Below are positions 44,075 through 56,732 of a DNA stretch of 64,000 nt, in pieces. A program made the translations under genes and the position numbers. The DNA is from Sipunculus nudus (taxonomy: Eukaryota; Annelida; Sipuncula; Golfingiida; Sipunculidae), in NCBI GenBank assembly GCA_026874595.1, contig CM049306.1, positions 101,693,142 through 101,757,141 of the forward strand. Direction: 5' to 3'. The notes beneath the pieces are model-generated. The model was given only the letters and a program-made list of their open reading frames with translations. It was not told where the DNA came from and did not search any database. Numbering within the stretch: the first letter of the stretch is position 1; each line of letters begins with the position of its first letter.

Positions 44075-45369
44075 CTCATCAGTTCAGCCAATCGTTGAGG
44101 TCTTAGTACACAGCACCTGGCCGTGTAGAAACTGTATCACGCGGAGCTCCAGCCGACCACCTGCAGTGATGTAATATGATTAATCCAGTCCTTTCCGGAG
44201 TCTGATTGGGAGAGAGTTGTAACCATGGAATTGACATCCTTCTTTTATAAACGTAGAGTCAATTGGATGAAAGTAATTGGTGATAATGATTTCTGGTTTT
44301 GTCGTTTTAGCCATTTATAGGAATTCCCAGTGCATATTATAAATCTCATTCGACTAAGGTAACAGTTTGGACATTTTGGAAAATTAATTCTGCTTAACAC
44401 AAACTCAATGTATATACATGCAGCTGTCCTTTTTAACACTATGAAATATTCCTTCAGAACAGCATATCAGAAGTCCATATAAGTGGCGGAGTCATGTTAA
44501 TAATTAGAAATATTAAGCATTAAATAAGTAAATTTGCAAAATATTGGAAAAAAATGTAAAATTACAATTATATAGTAGTACCACCTGAGTTATATATAAA
44601 ATGAAGGGTTTATTGATTTGCAAAACCCTAGTAACCGTGATGAAATCGTTTTTTTTTTCCTATGGCACAAGATGTAATTTATAAACCCGGTATTTTGACT
44701 GGCGGCAAGAACCTTTGGACTAATAACAGATCATTGGTCTTATAACAGCAAAGAGCAAATGTTATAAAAATAAATTAATTGTTTTTGAAAAATAGTTATT
44801 GGTAATTTATTCTTTCATCATAAAATTTTAGAGCGCGGCATATATTTCTGGTGAAGATGAATAAATCCTTATTTAATCTGTAACTAAACGTTGATGTCAT
44901 AATGATAATTTGACACTGACTTTCGGTATTAGCTTTTCTCACTAATACCAATAAAAGGCAATAGGGCCTTCGTTCCTATGTTTATTCTTCCTACATCTCT
45001 AACATTTGATTAGGAAATGGGGTTTGATGGTATGTTATGTAACTCATGATCTAACATTGAATCCTCATGTGGAATATACAGAGAATACACTGACGAGTTT
45101 AGAGAGGGGCGCAACAAAATCCCGTTGATAAATTTTTATCTTTCTACAAATTTCGTAAAAGGCATGCACGCAATTTAACCTATTGCAAAATAATTTACAG
45201 ATGGTTGTATAAGAAAATTTTCCGGTTTATTATAGCAGTATACATGCAAGTATAATCACAAAGTGTACTATCTCCCACCGCTCCAACATAAATCAGTGAT
45301 AGATCATATGCAGAGGGAATGAACAGATAGGTAACTATTAAATTCTTTAAAGGTAAAGGTTGAAGTAAT
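44075..45369. other. Upstream flank of the candidate exon
   Basis: 44075-44215 is CpG-richer than its surroundings and carries a CCAAT motif near 44205, as a promoter might. The rest is AT-rich with nothing recognised. Confidence 0.4.
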
Positions 45370-45719
45370 GAGGATTTATAATCTGATATCAAAGACGATT
45401 TAAGTCTCATCCGATTTATTTTACACTTTGCCTTCCTGGTCTTTCGGGCCTGTTCATTCATGCAGCTTTTCTCGGCTCTCTGGGAAGCATACATCAAACA
45501 GCCATATCATTCGCTTGAAGTTTATACGTTCTACATTTGTCTGACATCCATATCTGACCAGTACCCATTCACCCCTATATGAAGAGAGCGCCCCCTTGTG
45601 GTCATACTTTGGCAAAAAGTCTTAGCACGGAAAGCGGTCAGGTCGGGACGCGAACCCACAACCTTGCGGTCACAAGTCCAGCGCACTTACCTTTACGCCA
45701 ACACGCCCCAGGCGGCGCC
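45370..45719 (-). mobile_element. SINE with tRNA-like head
   Basis: The minus-strand head has a Pol III A box TGGCGTAAAGG (45700-45690) and a B box GGTTCGCGTCC (45656-45646), 33 bases apart, as in a tRNA. A unique body and a tail ending gatgagacttaaatc follow. Body and tail blocks recur at 2085-2275, 3905-3975 and 5072-5262. Transcribed by Pol III in principle and moved by a LINE partner. Confidence 0.82.
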
Positions 45720-47606
45720 AGTCTATATACAGAGTGGCTTCATTGACTTAAATGTTACCGGTTTGTAAATTAAAGAATGTCCAGAACATAAAGGGACTTG
45801 AATATTATCGAATGACAGATAATAGCAAATACTGCTGAAGTAGTTTGCCTGGTTTGCTCATAAGTGCTCTGCTACTAGTAGTCAAGAAAAAGAAGAGTGT
45901 ACACTGGTTACTGGGATTTTTGTCGCACAATATTTTTGACAGTCTGGTTTTTGCAGCCACTCATATGAAACTCCCCGGTGAGCCAGTCCGCACTGGTATG
46001 TATTTACCTTCAGACACCTGATCTTAATTATATTGAAACGAATTAACATGGGGAAAAAATTTCACCTTTAAAATACCTCCTAGACAAGAACAATTATTTA
46101 TATGCATCAAATCATCCGAGTTGAATATCCTTTGCTAATCCTCTTCGAGTTACATAAAGTCTCTAATATCTAATGCACAGTTAAGTTGGAGAGCAATGAC
46201 AATCATGACTTAACTTCATTCATGTTCATCATGTTTACTAACAAATCACTTAATCTGGCTGTATAAATTACTTTATAATTTTCGTAGAACCAATTATAAA
46301 AAAAGATATGACATAAACAGAGCCATCGATGTAATCGATATAATTTTCTAATTCATTTAAACTTAATAAATATGAACATTTTAGTTTTTTCCCTGGTTTA
46401 TAAACAATTAATTCCCTTATAGAAAGGTAGAAACTATTTATTTTGACATAAAAAAATTCCTTATAAAATCGACGCTGGCTCACGTATATACAGACAAAAT
46501 TATTACTAATTTTATTTTCCACACCCTCTCATGTGGGCGACTTAGGGCGGTTAAAGGCAGATTGTCCCTCTTTTTACTTAAAAAATCTGGTAAAATAATG
46601 ATAAATACAGACCCAGATTTTTCATCATTATTCTGTAAATTCTCCCCCCGATTTCGCTATTACAGCCGTAACTAAAACAGAAATTCTGCCCCATGGGAGG
46701 GTATAGCCCATACCCTCATCTAATCTGTGCCCACTCCCTTAAAAATCCTGTATCCTCCCCTTATCTTCGCCGAGTCCACATCCATCACAGTGAGACCCTC
46801 TGAGGAAAAATTCTGCGCATGTCTGTGCCGGAATGCTAGGCCCAGGGGCGTCTCATTTTCTCTGCATTTCCTGCAGGAAACAGGAAAGATGTTTAATTTA
46901 GATATACAATCATGTATTAAGTCTCCATTTACATAATCTCTGAACCATTTATCAGATTGTGTGATAATATCAAATTCATGATGCCTTAACAGCGAATTCA
47001 CGATACTCCAGGAAAGGTTCAAATTTCCGTGATTTTATACAAGGAAATGGTGTTCACGGGGAGATGTTTACTCCTTGGGTACTCTCAAGGGCTCTGGCCT
47101 TTGGGCATACACGCAGAGACTGCGTTTGGGTGAATACAAACAAATGAGATAGTTACACCAAATGACTCCAAAAACAAACTTACAGACAGATTTCCTTCAC
47201 ATTGTGCACATGTATAGACGTGAACCATAGTGTGAAACCTATCCAGATTGGGTTCATGACCTTCAGTTTGAGTTTCCTTGACCCTGATAATTCTATATTT
47301 GGTGAAAATCTGATATAACATTACATTTCTCAAGAGTGGATGGATTGATTGTAGTCAAAGTCAGAAGTTCAAGGATAGTATATTCTCATATTCGATCTCT
47401 GTCTATGACCTTGACCTTTAAACTGCATATTTTTCCCCTTAAATATGATACCCCTGCTGTTTCAACCAACTTCTCAGAACAGTTTCAAAACTGGTGACCT
47501 TAAACTTCAAGGTCACATCTGTGAAAATATAGGACATATATTTACCCCATATCGTTTAAGTACTATGAAATTTTAAATGTCACACCTTTCATCATACATT
47601 ATATAG
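45720..47606. other. Intergenic, no gene recognised
   Basis: Open frames of 84-100 codons exist (46268-46522, 46720-47022, 47085-47333) but show no domain, start or splice evidence. Confidence 0.55.
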
Positions 47607-47641
<35 letters not shown>

Positions 47642-47642
47642 T
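47607..47642. repeat. (AAT)n microsatellite
   Basis: About 12 units. Confidence 0.95.
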
Positions 47643-47939
47643 GTGTCTGTGTTTACAACGTCAGAAGATCGTGGAAAGACCTTGTGCAAGGCTAGCGACA
47701 GCCTGTCTCCCCAAACGTCGATTTTGGATGAACTGAAGACGATGGTCCAGGCCCGTCATTTTATTTCCAAAGGCCTGAGTGTCATGTTGTCAGGGCTAGT
47801 GGAAGGCATGAACTATTTTATTATTAAAATTGGCATCCTTATCACAAATCGTTTTCGTATCATAAACAATACAAGTTCCATACGTAGTCCATGGTCACTT
47901 TACAAAGGATCATAGGATTTTCATGAAGAAAGCTGGTAA
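47643..47939. other. Unassigned segment with a 90-codon open frame
   Basis: The frame (47643-47915) is GC-richer than its surroundings and includes S-L-S-P-Q-T-S-I-L-D-E-L-K. I cannot match it to a family. It may be a fragment of a mobile element. Confidence 0.3.
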
Positions 47940-49760
47940 CATGCATCATTTAAAGCTTATGACATTATCAATCTCAAAAAGCATGTTGCCATTTTCCCCA
48001 TGTATTTTCAATATCAATAAACAAGGTCAAGATCATTAATTTTAATATTTCTTGATATTTCCAGGGTTGGTTGTTATTTAGTGGGATTTTCATGAACAAA
48101 GATAGCAACATGCACCATTTTACAGCTGATAGCCTTATCAACGTAAAATTCTATGTTGCCATGTTTGCTCTCTATAGTAAAAGTCAACAAAAAAAAGTAT
48201 GGATTTTAATTTTTCTTGACGTTTTGAATGGTGAATGGTCAGGCAACATACACTATTTCAAAGCTTATGATCAAATTGATCTAACAACCAATGTTGCTGT
48301 ATTCTAACCTTGCTTACCTTACTAACTTTTTTGGTCATTTATTTCCCTTTTTTGTACTACTACAAATTGAAATAAAACGCCAAAAAATAACGTCTCCCAA
48401 AGACAATGAACTTGCTGCAACTTCAAAGACAGTCATCTACCAAGTGAAAAAGAGATTGTTCTACAATTTCCATTCCAACAGCAAGCTTTCATGACACAGA
48501 CATACTTAATTGTATTGAAATGCTACGACGAATCTTCCATACTTGATAAGGGATGAGAATGTTGGGGGTCATGATGATATTTAATTATATTTTATTTACA
48601 TTAATAATATTGTAGGGTTGCATGTCTTACGAAAAATAACGGAGTTATGTAATTTATCAACTACAAGATTTTTAAAAAATTATTTTAATACAACACATAG
48701 TTGTTTTGCAGAGTCTAATGAAAACTGTAAAAAATCTGACATTTTGCACTTAACCTTAATATTTGACACTGAATTTAGTAAGAAAAATTGGTTATCCATG
48801 TTTTTAGTTGCCCATGTCTTGAGCTTGAATATATGCTCTTCAAAGAAATCCAAGGGTTAGATTATAAAATTTTAACCTATCACATTGACCTTTAATGACC
48901 CTGACCTATGACATAGACCATAGGATATTTTTCACACAAAAATGATACTGGCCGGGGATGTACATCTTAGCAGTGTTCCTGCGCATACGTATTTTTCAAC
49001 AGTTAATATTGTACAAGAAAGCTATGAACGTGAACTCATTTGTTGACCTAGAAACGGTGGTGAAATAAGGCAACATTTTATAGATTACTATGGTTATAAG
49101 CTTTAAAGTGATGCATATTGCTAGCTTTCGTCATACCATTTCGTCATGACCAACTCTGATAAAAAAAAAGAAATTCAACTGACCCTAAAATAATTCAAGA
49201 AATATCAGAAGCCATAACCATGACCTGTTTGGTGACCTTGAAACCACAGGGAAAACATGGATTTTTAGATTGAATAAGTGACGATGGAAAAGGATGTTGA
49301 TCTCAATGAAACATTGTGATTTTACAGATAAAAGATGGCAACATTGTTCTTTCGATTAATAACCCTATAAGCAGCTTTGAAATTATGCATATTTTGAGTT
49401 TTCTTCGTAAAAGTCCCATGGAATGATGACAAACCCTTGTTTAGGGACCATGAATCTGCAAGAATAGGATGGCAACATGAGTCTAAATAATGTATGTTGC
49501 TACCGTGCTACCGTTTCTCATACTGTGAGAATGACAACTCACCCTGAAACATTTCATGAAATATAAAAAGGCATGACCTTGACTTTGTTTGATGAAACAA
49601 GGGACTGCAGGGAAAAAAAAAACAAATAATGATTTATCACCTGATAATAGTATAAGCTTTAAAATGATGTATATTGCAGGCTTTCTTCATGAATTTTCCA
49701 CGGAATGACAACTGACCCTGGACCTACACTTCTCATTGACTCGAATACCATTAGTGATGG
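47940..49760. repeat. Diverged module repeat with 'gcaacatgcacc...agcttatgac' cores
   Basis: Cores recur near 47940, 48105, 48243, 49069, 49333, 49470 and 49645, often with tgaccttgacc-like and ttcatgaa-like stretches between them. The spacing is irregular (about 140-290 bp). It resembles the modular style of the 13-16.7 kb element but the modules are different. No coding region. Confidence 0.6.
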
Positions 49761-50283
49761 ATTACTTCCAGTGTTATCCATTAGTTTGAAGTAATATGCA
49801 ATCCCAAGGATCTAACCTTTCTCTGGAGATTGCTTTGTCAAGGTAGTTGTGAAAATGCACTTCCATAACATCTTTGATCTTTTATGTATAACTTTATAAA
49901 AATACTGACCCAAGGACTGACTCTGCTTGTGGCCGATCTTGTTGGTCGCCTGCTTTTCATTTCTTGCAGAACAGACCGAAGTTTTCCGGTGATGCTAGTG
50001 AATGACCTGGGGCTGGTGATGTCATACAGATGACTAGGACGGCATTGTCTCGCTGAGGGTCACTGTCCACTGAGGATGTAACCTTATGACTGCATGAAGT
50101 GTTTTAAGATACGTCAAATTTACAGCACGCTGACAAGCCTGTTATTTTGCATGCATTACTCACAGCGCCATATGCCATGTTACCTTTGTCACGTTTCAAT
50201 TTTAATCTGATATGAACGCGTCTCTTTGATCTGTTTGGCGTCAATGTAATTATTCAATAATTAAATATATTCATAGTCACACT
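49761..50283. other. Intergenic, nothing recognised
   Basis: No supported gene. Confidence 0.6.
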
Positions 50284-51026
50284 CTATATATAACCTTAAT
50301 TAAGACAGGAAAAAGTACAACACGGGCACCTGTTGAGAAAGGAATATCCAGTTACACCTGAATAAACTCATATACCCCTTTCTAAACCAAGCCCCAGTTT
50401 CACAAATGACGGACGTACACCATTTTATGTCTTTATAGTTGGACCGGGTATCGCCAACAATGTTCGTATTGCCATAAATAAGTGTGCTTTTCGCCGTATT
50501 AACACATACAGATCATTTTTTTTACACAGCAAATAAATTACTCTGCTTAGTATATATTTATTGCGGACCGTACAAAAAAGATTAAAATCAAAGAGGTTTT
50601 TTGGACTTTGTATGAGCAAACCAGAGATTTATGGAATCTGGTTTCACACCAAGAGGAATTGATAGTGTGCGCAATCACAGCCCTGTACCATATCTATATA
50701 TAACCTTAATAAAGACAGGAAAAAGTACAACACGGGCACCTGTTGAGAAAGGAATATCCAGTTACACCTGAATAAACTCATATACCCCTTTCTAAACCAA
50801 GCCCCAGTTTCACAAATGACAGACGTACACCATTTTATGTCTTTATAGTTGGACCGGGTATCGCCAACAATGTTCGTATTGCCATAAATAAGTGTGCTTT
50901 TCGCCGTATTAACACATACAGATAATTTTTTTTTACACAGCAAATAAATTACTCTGCTTAGTATATATTTATTGCGGAACGTACAAAAAAGATTAAAATC
51001 AAATGGTTTTTTTTTTACTTTGTATG
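50284..51026. repeat. Recent tandem duplication, 410-bp period
   Basis: 50284-50614 and 50694-51026 are almost identical (single changes such as aatgacgg versus aatgacag). The 79 bases between them have no partner after the second copy. The frames on the minus strand differ between copies and are not supported as genes. Confidence 0.96.
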
Positions 51027-51894
51027 CCCGCGCTCATGTGACATTTTTATCGAAACGTACAAAAAAGGTGAAAAATTAAATACCGCCCGCCCGCATTGAG
51101 TTTTTAAATAAAGAGCCTGAGAACCATACCTTTTTTTTTATTTTGGCCTGATATATACTATCTTGCTCGTAGCAAAAGCGTGTTAGCTCCCTGTAATTCT
51201 TAGTAATCAACAGCTCCCATGATGTAAACTAGAGATAAAGTGCACCCGTTCTAGCTGCATGATGCTTCGTAATCGGCTCGTAGCAATATCTTTGAGCTTT
51301 TTAGTGACGTAGAACGTGTCATGTCATCAGGATTGTCCGGAACGTTGTACACCTCCATTTCTAACTCATTTGTTGTTGGAACTGGGAACGCCCCTTTTCT
51401 TTCAACCACCTTTCACGATAACTGCCGCTTCTTCAAGAAGAAGCTGCAAATGCAACCGCGAATACTGCAGACACCTTCCGAATTCCAACTCATACAACTC
51501 TTTAAGATGACTTTAAACATGTATAGGAGGCCTTGCAAATTTTCCGTGTCCATATTCTCTGTTCAGCCGTTGATAAGTTCCTTCGTGAACGATTCGGCCT
51601 CATTTGTTTACTTCTTGCAAAAAGGTCAATTCAAAATTATGTTACGTCTATACTCAACAATAACCACATTTACTGATTATTTCTTATATATAATAAAGAT
51701 TAAGCTATTCTGTTTATTTTTAAATATTTTTGTTTTTCACACGCTGGATTTTCAAATTCAAGAACATTAGAATATATCCAGACCGAAGTACTCCTCATTT
51801 ACTCTACGTCGTCTGTTTCACAACTTCTCTTCTTAAATCATGATTATTCTGTTGTCTGAAAACAAATATTAATTCCACACGACTTAAAATAATA
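51027..51894. other. Intergenic with an AT-rich dispersed repeat
   Basis: 51027-51160 resembles repeats at 26400-26600 and 31770-31940. A 149-codon frame at 51321-51770 has no recognisable domain. Confidence 0.5.
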
Positions 51895-52564
51895 CAGTGG
51901 AACCCCACAATTACGACCACTACGGGGACTGAGCAAAGTGGTCGTAATTTGGGGGTGGTCGTATTTGTGAAACTCTTACCGTGGTCGCATATAACACGCT
52001 GATATTTAATGTGTATCAGAGTTTATCTATTGCATATCTTTAATGTGAATTATAACAAAATATTTTACTTAGCGTAGGACCCTTATTATGATTTTTTTTT
52101 GTGTAGCTGAACATATTTATTCATGATAAAAATTAATATACAAGTACACATACGTAGTGATTGATGATTAACAAATAATAACACTAATGCAATACGATTA
52201 CAACCTACTGAATGCATATTGAACATAATACAGGGCTGTCAAATATTTAGCCTTCCGCTTGAGTATATATTGCATGCGCTTGAGTTTTCCGGACGCTTTG
52301 ATCTTTCGTTAAGGCGCCTGTGACAAGAGGCAGCCATTGACTCGTGACAAATGTTGTTTCAGTACTTCTCGGCGGTGATCGCATTAGCGGGGTCGCATTA
52401 GCGCTGGGGCCAGGAAATCTGGTCGTAATTCTGAATGCAGGGGTGGTCGTAATTTTGAGTCAGTTTTAAACAAAAATAAACTAAAAAAAATCGGGACCAA
52501 GCAAAATGGTCGTAATTGTGGGGTGGTCGCAATTGTGGGGTGGTCGCAAGGCGGGGTTCCACTG
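51895..52564. mobile_element. Tigger/Pogo-type MITE, 670 bp
   Basis: Inverted ends CAGTGGAACCCCACAATTAC and, reverse-complemented, CAGTGGAACCCCGCCTTGCG, flanked by TA (51893-51894, 52565-52566). Subterminal ggtggtcgtaatt repeats occur on both sides, as in the 35.5-kb element, so the two families are related. No transposase. Confidence 0.9.
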
Positions 52565-52566
52565 TA

Positions 52567-54754
52567 ATACAAACCGCACCCTGCATTTGCAATTCACCTC
52601 TATCAAATCCCCACGGCTGTGCTTTTGTTGAAATGATTACCGCCGCCATAATGCGGTTTTCCTGTCATTAACATTAACAATACCCAATCCTACAAATATG
52701 TCCTGTAATTTTTGTCCTTTATTCCTGTATTTCGTATTTAGTCGTGTGTTGTTAATAACAACTACTTTAGGCATGTCTAACAGAGACAAAGATGTTATTC
52801 TTTGAATTAAACTCCCTCATGCTGCCTCGACGTGATATATGTGATAATATTATCTGTGTCCTTTAAACACTCAAGTAAACGGACGTGAAATACGCCGGAA
52901 GCTTCACGGGGGCGGGGGGCACTCAGAACGGGGGGGGGGGGGCACTGAATGATATACATAACTTATAACATATATAATACATAGCTCATGATCATCCTTC
53001 ACAGCAGTTATGATCACATGATCTTTCGTTTTCCATAGAAATATGTCGGATTCGGAAAGCTAGATTATGACGTAATTATATTCAGTTAACAATAAGATCA
53101 TGTAAATTATGGAGCTGGCTGGTCAAAAGCGGTCCGTTCAGAAATAAATTTAATGAACCGCATTCATAAACACAGGGTGTTTTCCACTAAACTCCTGCTA
53201 CCTGTCCATCATTAGTGTGGATGCTTGTGTATTAGTCCTCAGCTTAACGCCTAACGGATGCAATCATGACCAGAATCTCATGAAATTTTCAGGGCATTTC
53301 GGGAATGGGCCAATAAAGAATTTATTAGATTTTGTCCAGTTGTCATTTCTTATGTCAGCATGATATAATCGTTAATCTCTAAATTAATCCAGGTAATCTT
53401 TTTGCATAATGTTGAAATGACCTCAACAGTTGTTGCTGCACTATCACCTTGGATTAACATCTTCAACAGTTCTGGAAACAGTTGTATCACGTAAACAATC
53501 CAAGGAAGCAGGCGCAAAAGTTTAAATTAATATTTACAATACACGGAAATTTCAACACAAGTTAGATCCACAGGTTTATCAATATATAAAATATGTTCTT
53601 CAAATACCGTCTGTTGGTTATATTGGGCAATGATGTTGTCGATGCATTATATTTGATGACTATATTTGCCCGTTAATTGTTGTTACTTACACTTCTTAGG
53701 CGAAATAGCTCGATTTTGGCGTAAAAGTATGTTGTGTGAATGAATGTGGGCAGAAGTTATCCTTTCCTTTTTAAGATATAGACCGTCTGTTTGGAGAATT
53801 TGTCACAACCAGGACATTCCCGACCGGTAATCAGGCAAAAACGGGGTTTCCGCACGCAGGCCATCCATGAAGATTTCATTAATTGAACTGTTCCCTTACT
53901 TTAAATGGTTTTCCGCTTAAGTATATCAATTATAGTTCCTACATAACGCACTATTCCTTACTTCGAGTTGTTTTGAACCTCAAATACGCCATTTATTGGT
54001 TCCTACAAAACGTATCCCTCTCCTGACCTTAAAACATAAAATATATTCATATTTCATATCTTCCTTTCATCAATCTATCCTTTATATGTCTAAAAATAAT
54101 AAAATGTACCCAGTCAAAGATCATTCGAAATCTGAATACACCCGAATCCCATTTATCTCATTTAAAACACCCCTGATTCCTTATACCAGGTTTATTAGCT
54201 ATTCATCATTAAAATTAAAGCACGCATACTCAAGAACTAGATATTTTTGCAATGCACGAATATGCACCCTATGTCCACCTGTGGAACATCATAATGATAA
54301 GAATTCTTTGAGGTATCTATTACTCTTCATGTGTGTAGGTGTTTTTTTTAATTTGACTCAAAGTTTATGGGGTTTATTCTAAACTGTAAATTGACTTTCA
54401 TGTTTCAACATATTCATAAAAGGAACTTATATAATTTTTAACTCAGACGTGATTCACAGTGATTACAGTAATTTCAGGTCCTTACAGTACAGTACATGAA
54501 ACAATTACCTTCATCACATGCCAATATGGTATAGATTTTATATTCTTTATTCTAGTTACCATGGATACTACTTTTTCTAATTTCCGTTTCTATCCCCACC
54601 AGCTTTTCTACTAATCGTTATGGAAAATGTTTCGTAAATACTTTTCCCGGAAATTGTATGTGCTACTTATCAAATAATATTACAACACTCAACTACTCAC
54701 CTCTCCACTGGCAACCTGCAAGCAACAATATACGTCAGAGAACGTGAGAGAACG
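52567..54754. other. Intergenic, no gene recognised
   Basis: A poly-G run lies at 52931-52941. The 128-codon frame at 53996-54382 has no domain and is AT-rich. Confidence 0.6.
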
Positions 54755-54975
54755 TTATTTTAACACTACTCGGTATGAGGAAATTTGTTCTGGGAGACAC
54801 CGCAAACGCTGCTTGAAAGCAAATAGATAACCTATAGTGAATGCCCGAACTGTTTCTGAGCCGTCTAGAAGAGATTTATTGGATTCCAGAGCTATGACTC
54901 TTGTAAGCAGAGCGAGCCAGGCAATCAAAGTCCATTTCGACCCAAACAAACACAAGAATGGCTTTCCTAGTACCT
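54755..54975 (-). CDS. Weak candidate exon with signal-peptide-like segment
   Basis: An open frame on the minus strand follows a possible acceptor (CTTGTTTAG). It encodes a positively charged then hydrophobic run (S-K-W-T-L-I-A-W-L-A-L-L-T-R-V-I-A) like a signal peptide or membrane segment, then a polar tail ending at 54755. There is no ATG in this frame, so it could only be an internal exon. The area upstream (55010-55065) is CpG-rich. No family recognised. Confidence 0.15.
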
Positions 54976-56664
54976 AAACAAGGATTTCCCTGTGAGGGGA
55001 CATCTTATCCACCCAGCGGAAACGAGGCGGAAATCGAGCGAGCGCTATGTCAGTTCTAGCATTCGTGTTTAGAGATCTAATAATAATGTAAATTATATTC
55101 ACGTTTTCAACGCTTTATAGTTTGACATATCACCATTTAATTCCATGTTACTGGATCAGATGTGTACTTGTTAAGAGTTTTAAAAGATTTTTAATCTATG
55201 ACCACAATAAATCAATGCCATAATATAGACGTTGGTAACACTATATAACTTTTTCTAAGCCTCGGATACGCACGTTTGTTGTTGAACTATCGGAAATGAT
55301 GCAAAGTTTGTCCTTAAAGGGGTAATCTTACTAATTTTTCCAAATTCAAAAGAAATCTTGAATTATTTTGGAAGGGGCACTTGTTGGCAACAACGATTGT
55401 AGATCAAGCCAGAAGGCAGTGTGTTACTTTGAATCAGGGCCTGAGGCCCACCGTGTCTTTACACATCTGAGACTTATAAGGGTCCGACATTACAAACTGT
55501 TCAGTTGTTCCTAGAGCATTAGCAAATTCAATTTGAATATATCCATTAAATATGTGAAACATACATTTATGCCTGATCTGTTGCTTCCTAATTTATAAAT
55601 GATCTTAAGGCATATTTTTCCTATGGCATATGAAACAAAATTAACACCTGTCATGTGTGTGTTGTTGTGTCATTTATTAATATCAAAATAGTTGAGCCAG
55701 CCTTCATTTTATTCTGTCGTGTTTTGGATGAAACATAACTGGTCTTAATGTGCACAAAATGAACGGGTAGGGAAAGCTTGTCAACATAATATCCCGTTAC
55801 CCTTGACCTTAATCGTTTTTTTTTATAATCCGGATTACTAGGCTTAGATAATGTGAATAATTACTAATCTACAATCAGCGTAGAAAGGTATATTCATTTT
55901 AAAAACCACTATTTGCCTTCTTGGTTCATAAAATATCCAAGAATGAGGTTAATGCACCGTGTGACTGGACACAGCTTTTTTTTAAAAATCTCGTCATCAC
56001 CAGCCTCACTGACGATAACTTCTCAGATACCATAGGTAAAAATCTTGGCTTACCGGAAGTTGTCAGAATCCTGACATCTGTATCCTTGTATGGTAGTAAC
56101 ATAAAGATTATAAATAAATCTTAACCGTCCGTTTTTAGGGTTGCGCAAGCACAGCCTGTCAGAAAATCAATACCCACCTCTTAAAGCATTTAATAAAATA
56201 CTTTATGGCCTCCCTACTAACAGCTTCTGTGTGACAGCTCTATGCGTATTGTAGTACCCGCTTTAAAGTGCCTTCACTTTATTCGGTCTTCAAAGGCAAC
56301 GAACTCAATAAAAACTATTTTGAAATGAAAGAAGTTTCATTCAGCTAATGATTTCAAAGGAATTACAAAACATAGCTTGATACAATGGAGACATTTATAT
56401 TTCGTGTTTACGAAAGAGCAAGCATTTCGAATGTTTCATTAAACTACCAGTAGTCCGGGGCCTTAAAACGATCATGTTTAAGGAAGCTATTTTCATGTCT
56501 CACACGCTCTGTAGCTAAACTTCTCTCCCCGCAGCTGTTTCAACATTAGACAGAGCAATTTGGAATGCCTTAGATATTTCACGTGACGCATTGTCCTTGG
56601 GTATAAGTTTGGAACCATACGGGGAATCAACTCCTTGACACCTGTAAAAGCTGGATTTATTTGA
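54976..56664. other. Intergenic, no gene recognised
   Basis: A CpG-richer patch lies at 55010-55065. A 67-codon frame at 55921-56124 is unrecognised. Confidence 0.55.
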
Positions 56665-56666
56665 AA

Positions 56667-56705
<39 letters not shown>

Positions 56706-56732
56706 ATATATATATATATATGTATATATATA
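56665..56732. repeat. Compound (AC)n-(TA)n microsatellite
   Basis: About 12 AC units followed by interrupted TA units. Confidence 0.95.

Noticed and set aside
47643-47915. 90-codon frame with protein-like composition
   Set aside because: I could not match it to any family and it borders repeats; kept only as an unassigned segment.
51321-51770. 149-codon plus-strand frame, the longest unexplained one
   Set aside because: AT-rich, hydrophobic at the end, no domain, no start or splice context that stands out.
52312-52320. gcgcctgtg as a further end of the foldback family
   Set aside because: Only nine bases match and it lies inside the Tigger-type MITE; likely chance.
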